Part shown: positions 14,185 to 17,812 of the stretch, in pieces
Layout: every line of letters starts with the position of its first letter
Numbering within the stretch: position 1 is the stretch's first letter
Assembly: GCA_035567015.1 (NCBI GenBank)
Contig: DATMPQ010000063.1
Coordinates: 1 to 17,812 of the forward strand
Reading direction: 5' to 3'
DNA length: 17,812 nt
Source: AV133 sp035567015
GTDB lineage: Bacteria; Verrucomicrobiota; Verrucomicrobiia; Chthoniobacterales; UBA10450
Position numbers and translations under genes: made by a program
Notes under the pieces: model-generated
Seen by the model: the letters and a program-made list of their open reading frames with translations, nothing else
The model's database searches: none
What the model was told of the DNA's origin: nothing

Positions 14185-14209
14185 CTGTAGTGGCAGCCGT
14201 GTCGGCTGC
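14185..14209 (+). repeat. REP-like unit 1 (GTAG plus hairpin)
   Basis: CTGTAGTG is followed by the hairpin GCAGCCG-TGT-CGGCTGC (14193-14209), with a perfect 7-bp stem. GTAG just before a hairpin is the hallmark of REP elements served by RAYT enzymes. It lies immediately before the start of the cysteine desulfurase gene. Confidence 0.8.
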
Positions 14210-14228
14210 AATCTCCGGCTTCCGGCTT

Positions 14229-14253
14229 CTGTAGAGGCAGCCGTGCCGGCTGC
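14229..14253 (+). repeat. REP-like unit 2
   Basis: CTGTAGAG is followed by the hairpin GCAGCCG-TGC-CGGCTGC (14237-14253). It has the same orientation as unit 1, 19 bp further on, with one base changed in the loop. Confidence 0.8.
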
Positions 14254-14268
14254 GATGGATTGGTATTT

Positions 14269-14293
14269 GCAGGCGACACGCCTGCCACCACAG
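14269..14293 (-). repeat. REP-like unit 3, inverted, with a compensated stem change
   Basis: Read on the minus strand this is CTGTGGTG followed by GCAGGCG-TGT-CGCCTGC. It has the same layout as the other units, but both stem arms have changed together (CCG to GCG in one, CGG to CGC in the other), so pairing is kept. The tetranucleotide is GTGG rather than GTAG. It faces unit 2 across 15 bp, as in a REPIN pair, and abuts the stop codon of the RAYT gene at 14294. Confidence 0.72.
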
Positions 14294-14743
14294 CTACGCC
14301 CGATCGATTAAAATGACCTCGCCTTGATATAGCCAAGCTTCCGCATTCTCGACCAGTCCGGCTCCAACAGGATTATCCCGGACGTAGTTCCATTTTTCTG
14401 AATAACTTTCATCGCTGCGCATGATGTGGTCAAAGAATCCCGGTTGCCAGAGTTGCTGCGTTCCCAACGCTGCTGATATTGCACGCTTTAATCCGCCGAC
14501 CCATGGCGAGAGCTGGAAGCGCTCATCGCCACGCACGAAAAGATGAATGTGATCAGGCATGATCACGTATCGGCCAACGGCGACGTTAAACTTCGCAATT
14601 GCGCGGCGCGCATAATCTTCCAGCACGCTCTTGGCGCGATCTAACGAACGAATTCTTTTGCGATTGCGGGTGCAGAACGTGACAAAGAAGAGAGGCGCGT
14701 CGAAATAGATCAGATCAAGGCGATGCGGCCGGTCCTTGATCAT
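14294..14743 (-). CDS. REP-associated tyrosine transposase (RAYT, Y1 HUH family)
   Basis: The product has 149 residues. RAYTs are single-copy relatives of IS200/IS605 transposases that bind and cut REP hairpins. Visible features: FFVTFCTRNRK (19-29), the metal-binding HUH motif in VIMPDHIHLFV (H65 and H67), SPWVGGLKRAIS (79-90), LWQPGFFDHIMRSDESY (98-114), and EKWNYVRDNPVGAGLV (116-131), which carries the likely catalytic tyrosine (Y120). ATG 14743 was chosen because the family fold starts right after it; the frame opens 25 codons earlier, but that extension is only the antisense of REP unit 4. Four REP units flank the gene (three downstream, one 8 bp upstream), the classical arrangement. The frame is intact, so the enzyme may be active. 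Confidence 0.9.
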   Translation of the reverse strand: MIKDRPHRLDLIYFDAPLFFVTFCTRNRKRIRSLDRAKSVLEDYARRAIAKFNVAVGRYVIMPDHIHLFVRGDERFQLSPWVGGLKRAISAALGTQQLWQPGFFDHIMRSDESYSEKWNYVRDNPVGAGLVENAEAWLYQGEVILIDRA

Positions 14744-14751
14744 GGCTTTTA

Positions 14752-14776
14752 CTGTAGAGGCAGCCGTGTCGGCTGC
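14752..14776 (+). repeat. REP-like unit 4, upstream of the RAYT gene
   Basis: CTGTAGAG is followed by the hairpin GCAGCCG-TGT-CGGCTGC (14760-14776). It is identical to unit 2 except for the last base of the loop. It sits in the 43-bp gap between the RAYT start and the stop of the LAB_N gene. Confidence 0.8.
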
Positions 14777-14786
14777 TATGTTTCCG

Positions 14787-15125
14787 TCACTCTTCCACGC
14801 GCGGCTGGCTCCCGGCATGCTTCGGCTCGCGGTGCGTATAGCGGAAATAGAGATTGCGCAGATAAATGGGCAGCGGCAACAGATTTTGCAGCACGCCGAC
14901 CGAATCCCGTTTGTAAATGAAATAGCTCAGCACCAAAAGGCTGCCGAGCGCGCTGCATTCCCAAAAGCCAAACGGGATTACACTTTTCTTCGCTCGCTCG
15001 GAGGCGATCCATTGAATGAGAAAGCGCGCACCGAAAATTCCCGCGCCGAGCCAACCGACGATTTTCCAGGGATAAATCGTCAGCCCGGAAAAGTGCGTGG
15101 CGCTGATAAAATCAAAGCTGTTCAT
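14787..15125 (-). CDS. Stand-alone lipid-A biosynthesis N-terminal (LAB_N) domain membrane protein
   Basis: The product has 112 residues and consists almost entirely of one small membrane domain: a first helix with WKIVGWLGAGIFGARFLIQW (20-39), then SERAKKSVIPFGFWECSALG (42-61), a second helix LLVLSYFIYKRDSVGVLQN (63-81) and IYLRNLYF (87-94). The pattern G-G-F-RF-QW-SE-S-P-FW-S-G...IY-RNL is that of the LAB_N domain (the N-terminal extension of some LpxB proteins, also found alone near lipid-A or glycosyltransferase genes). The function of the isolated domain is unclear; it is not a known catalyst. ATG 15125 was chosen because the upstream frame lacks conserved sequence. No lipid-A gene is visible nearby. 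Confidence 0.85.
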   Translation of the reverse strand: MNSFDFISATHFSGLTIYPWKIVGWLGAGIFGARFLIQWIASERAKKSVIPFGFWECSALGSLLVLSYFIYKRDSVGVLQNLLPLPIYLRNLYFRYTHREPKHAGSQPRVEE

Positions 15126-15210
15126 AACGGCGGAAACGTTGAGACAGATCAAGCGAGCTGAACAGCTTTTTGTTCTATGGCACAAGTTTCTACCTTGCGA
15201 ACCGGCGGGT

Positions 15211-15235
15211 TCGGGCACGCTGGAAGCTTGCCCGA
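15211..15235. repeat. Hairpin with GCTGGAAG-containing loop upstream of hisC
   Basis: TCGGGCA (15211-15217) pairs with TGCCCGA (15229-15235) around an 11-base loop containing GCTGGAAG. The same loop word occurs at the right edge of the window after CGACAG, so this may belong to a family of dispersed palindromic repeats. It lies between the divergent LAB_N and hisC genes, 20 bp before the hisC start. It has no T-run, so it is not an obvious terminator. Confidence 0.4.
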
Positions 15236-15255
15236 CTTCCGTCTAAATTGCGGAC

Positions 15256-16350
15256 ATGACTTCGATCTGGGACCGGGCCAATCCGCAATTGCGCGATCTC
15301 GCTGTTTATGAACCCGGAAAACCAATCCAGGAAACGGCGCGCGAGCTCCAGGTCGATCCAGGCGCAATCATCAAGCTCGCCTCGAACGAAAACCCGCTTG
15401 GTCCGTCGCCGAAAGCAATTCAAGCGATGCGCGCCGCATTGGAAAACGCCCAGCTTTATCCAGACGGCGGCGGTTTTTATTTGCGCAGCGCACTCGGCGC
15501 CAGGCTCGGTTTCGCGCGCGAGAACATCATTCTCGGGAACGGCTCGAACGAAGTGATCGAGTTTCTCGGTCACGCGTTTCTTAATCCCGGCGATGAGGTG
15601 ATCGTCTCCGAGCACGCCTTCATCGCCTACAAATTGATCGCGACCCTCTTCGGCGCGCGCACGATTGAAACGCCCAGCGCGGATTATGAGCACGATCTTG
15701 AGGCGATGCTCAAGGCGATCACGCCGAAAACGAGAATAATTTTCATCGCCAATCCAAACAATCCGACCGGCACGTTGATCTCGCAGATAAAGCTCGACAA
15801 GTTCATCTCGCGCCTGCCGGAAAATATCGTCACCGTGTTCGACGAAGCTTATTTCGAGTTCCTCGATCATCCGCCCGACACACTTCAGTACATTCGCGGC
15901 GGTCGGGACATCGTCGTCCTGCGCACCTTTTCGAAAATTTACGGACTCGCCAGTTTGCGCGTCGGCTACGGCGTTGCCCGGCGCGAATTGATCGAGGTAC
16001 TCCAAAAAGCGCGGCAGCCATTCAACGCCAATGGAATCGCGCAAGCCGGCGCGCTCGCCGCGCTCGAAGATGAACCGCACCAGGCCAAAACAAAAGGGGT
16101 TGTCGATGCTGGCCGCGCCTATTTCCAGGAGCAATTTCGTGAAATGAAACTCAAGTTCGTGCCGGGCGCGGCAAATTTCGTCATGGTGAATGTCGGCGAC
16201 GGAGGAGCTGTCTTTAAGAAACTGCTCGCGCAAAAAATTATCGTGCGCCCGCTAAAGGGCTACAACTTGCCGGAATGGGTCCGTATCACCGTCGGAACAA
16301 TGGAGCAAAATGAAAAATGCATCGCAGCACTGAAGAAAGTTCTATTGTAA
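15256..16350 (+). CDS. hisC: Histidinol-phosphate aminotransferase
   Basis: The product has 364 residues, normal for HisC. This PLP enzyme converts imidazole-acetol phosphate and glutamate to histidinol phosphate and 2-oxoglutarate in histidine synthesis; some relatives also act on aromatic amino acids. Visible motifs: LASNENPLGPSP (41-52), YPDGGG (68-73), LGNGSNEVI (93-101), NPNNPTG (166-172), VFDEAYFEF (194-202), the PLP lysine in TFSKIYGLASLRVGY (K227, with R235) and the C-terminal RITVG (343-347). The ATG at 15256 is the first in frame and gives the usual N-terminus with NPQLRDLAVYEPGKP. No other his gene is in the window. mnmE follows after 29 bp, so the two are probably co-transcribed. 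Confidence 0.93.
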   Translation: MTSIWDRANPQLRDLAVYEPGKPIQETARELQVDPGAIIKLASNENPLGPSPKAIQAMRAALENAQLYPDGGGFYLRSALGARLGFARENIILGNGSNEVIEFLGHAFLNPGDEVIVSEHAFIAYKLIATLFGARTIETPSADYEHDLEAMLKAITPKTRIIFIANPNNPTGTLISQIKLDKFISRLPENIVTVFDEAYFEFLDHPPDTLQYIRGGRDIVVLRTFSKIYGLASLRVGYGVARRELIEVLQKARQPFNANGIAQAGALAALEDEPHQAKTKGVVDAGRAYFQEQFREMKLKFVPGAANFVMVNVGDGGAVFKKLLAQKIIVRPLKGYNLPEWVRITVGTMEQNEKCIAALKKVLL

Positions 16351-16379
16351 GATCGACCTGCGCCGAAGATCGACAATTG

Positions 16380-17720
16380 ATGGCGGGCGATACGATCGCT
16401 GCGATCTCGACGCCCGCAGGCGAAGGGGCCATTGCGCTGGTTCGGATCTCCGGGGCTGATTCGATCGCCGTTGCAGACAAAATTTCTCGCGCAAAAGCGA
16501 AGCCGTCGGAATTTGCGTCGCATGTCCAGCATTTCGGCGACGTTGTCGATGAAACGGAGCGGTTGATCGATCAAGTGATGATGTCGATTCATCGCGCGCC
16601 GGCCAGTTACACTGGGGAAGACTTGGTCGAAATCAGTTGCCACGGCGGAATGTTGGTAAGCACGCGCGTACTTGAAGCCTGTCTGCGCGCGGGCGCCCGC
16701 GCCGCGCGTCCGGGCGAGTTTACCGAACGAGCATTTCTCAACGGCAAAATGGATCTCACTCAAGCCGAAGCCGTTATCGATTTGATTCGCGCCAAAACCG
16801 ATCTCGCGCTGCGCTCCGCGACTGAACAACTCGAAGGCAGACTCGGCGAAAAAATCAGAAAACTCCGCGACGAATTGATTTCCCTAATCGCGAACATTGA
16901 AGCGTCGATCGATTTTCCGGAAGAAGGAATCGCCCCTGATGAAGATGAAAGATTAAGCGCGCGACTCGATTCAATTCGCGATGAAATCGCGATCTTGCTG
17001 GCGACTGCCGACCAAGGCTGGATTCTGCGCGAAGGCGTCCGCGTCGTGATCTACGGCGCGACCAATGCCGGCAAATCGAGTTTGCTCAATCGGCTGCTCG
17101 GTTATGAGCGCGTGATCGTGAGCGAAACTCATGGAACAACTCGCGATACCATTGAAGAGATGATCAATCTTCGCGGCGTGCCGGTCCGCTTGCTCGACAC
17201 AGCCGGGCTGCGCACCTCGACCAGCAAACTTGAGCGCGAAGGAATCGCGCGCACGGAAAAGTCGCTCGAAACGGCTGACCTCCGCTTGCACATTGTTGAT
17301 CGCAACGCGCCGAAGCCCTCGCATTTCGGAAAACAAACCGCGAACGGGAATGAAATTGTCCTGCTGAACAAGAGCGATTTGTCCGAGCACAGCGACTGGA
17401 GAAATTTCGCCGCGCTGCACATTTCCTGCCAGACGGGAGAAGGTTTGGCGGACCTGGAAAAGGAAATTCTGGCTCGGATTACAACGCAGAACCTGCGGCC
17501 GGAAAGCGCGGTGACGATTAACCTGCGCCATCGCGATTGCCTGCGGCGCGCGCTGGAAGCATGCGATCGGGCACATAAGGCGATCAACGACGGACTCGCG
17601 CCAGAATACTCTTCTGTCGACCTGAATGAGGCGTTGCGTGCAGTGGGTGAAGTGATTGGCGCGGTTGGCGTCGAACAGATTCTCGATTCTGTCTTTGGCC
17701 AGTTTTGCATCGGCAAATGA
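16380..17720 (+). CDS. mnmE: tRNA uridine-5-carboxymethylaminomethyl(34) synthesis GTPase MnmE
   Basis: The product has 446 residues, close to the family length. With MnmG, MnmE modifies the wobble uridine of certain tRNAs at C5. The N-terminal folate-binding domain starts DTIAAISTPAGEGAIALVRI (4-23) and includes PGEFTERAFLNGKMDLTQAE (111-130). The inserted G domain has G1 GATNAGKS (226-233), G2 TTRDT (253-257), G3 DTAG (273-276) and G4 NKSD (330-333). The protein ends with the diagnostic CIGK (C443). ATG 16380 fits the usual MnmE N-terminus; an in-frame ATG at 16317, inside hisC, would add 21 unrelated residues. The gene is complete and follows hisC by 29 bp. Confidence 0.96.
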   Translation: MAGDTIAAISTPAGEGAIALVRISGADSIAVADKISRAKAKPSEFASHVQHFGDVVDETERLIDQVMMSIHRAPASYTGEDLVEISCHGGMLVSTRVLEACLRAGARAARPGEFTERAFLNGKMDLTQAEAVIDLIRAKTDLALRSATEQLEGRLGEKIRKLRDELISLIANIEASIDFPEEGIAPDEDERLSARLDSIRDEIAILLATADQGWILREGVRVVIYGATNAGKSSLLNRLLGYERVIVSETHGTTRDTIEEMINLRGVPVRLLDTAGLRTSTSKLEREGIARTEKSLETADLRLHIVDRNAPKPSHFGKQTANGNEIVLLNKSDLSEHSDWRNFAALHISCQTGEGLADLEKEILARITTQNLRPESAVTINLRHRDCLRRALEACDRAHKAINDGLAPEYSSVDLNEALRAVGEVIGAVGVEQILDSVFGQFCIGK

Positions 17721-17735
17721 ACGCGCGACGGGAAA

Positions 17736-17812
17736 ACAGGCGTCCCGGCTGTCATGGCAGACGGGCCTCTGGCCTGTCGGCTGCCCAGGATTTTTCATCG
17801 ACAGGCTGGAAG
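17736..17812. repeat. Palindromic repeat cluster at the right edge, cut by the window end
   Basis: It begins with ACAGGCGTCCCGGCTGT (short inverted arms). A larger hairpin at 17756-17785 follows: GGCAG/CTGCC outer arms and ACGGGCC-TCT-GGCCTGT inner arms with one G-T pair. After a T-run (TTTTT) comes CGACAGGCTGGAAG, the first arm of another likely palindrome whose second half lies outside the window. It differs in sequence from the REP units near 14200-14776. It could also end mnmE transcription. Confidence 0.5.

Noticed and set aside
14185..14776. Repeated units as a CRISPR array
   Set aside because: There are only four units, with unequal spacing, in mixed orientation and split by a gene. 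They are hairpin-forming REP units with a RAYT, not CRISPR repeats.
14744..14818. 25-codon N-terminal extension of the RAYT protein
   Set aside because: The extension is translated from the antisense of REP unit 4 and the end of the LAB_N gene. The RAYT fold begins right after ATG 14743.
15190..16233. 347-codon open frame on the minus strand
   Set aside because: It is antisense to hisC, which has all the expected PLP-enzyme motifs. It is a shadow caused by GC-rich codons.
16317..16379. Earlier ATG for mnmE overlapping hisC
   Set aside because: It would add 21 residues absent from the usual MnmE N-terminus, which starts a few residues before DTIAAISTP.

Overview
The window looks like bacterial chromosome, most likely from a soil Verrucomicrobiota (Chthoniobacterales-like). 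That is an inference from four things: PilX-like pseudopilins carrying a GST-type N-terminus, a PEP-CTERM type protein with a VPEAST sorting signal, many short palindromic repeats, and weak or absent Shine-Dalgarno sites. The taxon cannot be proven from the sequence alone.

Left part (1-3650), accessory DNA. The 5' end of an aspartate/glutamate racemase family gene (minus strand) is followed by 355 bp without a convincing gene. Next comes a complete IS1595-family insertion sequence (509-2654) with perfect 24-bp terminal inverted repeats and an 8-bp target duplication. It carries a DDE-type transposase and two passenger genes: a single-pass membrane protein and a 53-residue charged protein. The element landed on the stop codon of a small minus-strand gene (2655-2939), which the target duplication preserved. 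That gene overlaps a second small conserved gene (2932-3228). A diverged paralogue of the latter lies in the opposite orientation (about 3335-3646) and has no normal start codon. Between the two is a probable C-terminal scrap of an IS1-like transposase.

Middle part (3650-12750), pseudopilins and secreted proteins. Two tandem, closely related PilX-like genes (3855-5474 and 5893-7461) each have a similar upstream region with an AT-rich dyad over a TATAAT box. A PEP-CTERM type gene (7440-8273, minus) is convergent with, and overlaps, the second copy. A short, internally deleted remnant of the same PEP-CTERM gene follows the first copy, so the duplicated unit was originally prepilin plus PEP-CTERM gene. 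After about 600 bp of repeat-bearing non-coding DNA comes a tightly overlapping minus-strand operon read from 12737 to 8880: PilV-like, PilW-like and PilX-like pseudopilins, then a small secreted protein. This looks like a minor-pilin set for a type IV pilus or type II secretion-like machine.

Right part (12984-17812), housekeeping genes with REP elements. Three minus-strand genes are a NifS/IscS-type cysteine desulfurase, a REP-associated tyrosine transposase (RAYT), and a stand-alone lipid-A biosynthesis N-terminal (LAB_N) domain membrane protein. Four REP-like hairpin units flank the RAYT gene, three of them preceded by the GTAG tetranucleotide. Divergent from these are hisC and mnmE on the plus strand, 29 bp apart. 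The window ends in another kind of palindromic repeat cluster. I saw no rRNA, tRNA or CRISPR array.

I see no clear new defence or biosynthetic system. The most interesting items are the RAYT/REP locus with a compensated stem change, the duplicated prepilin/PEP-CTERM module with its scar, and the passenger-carrying IS1595 element.
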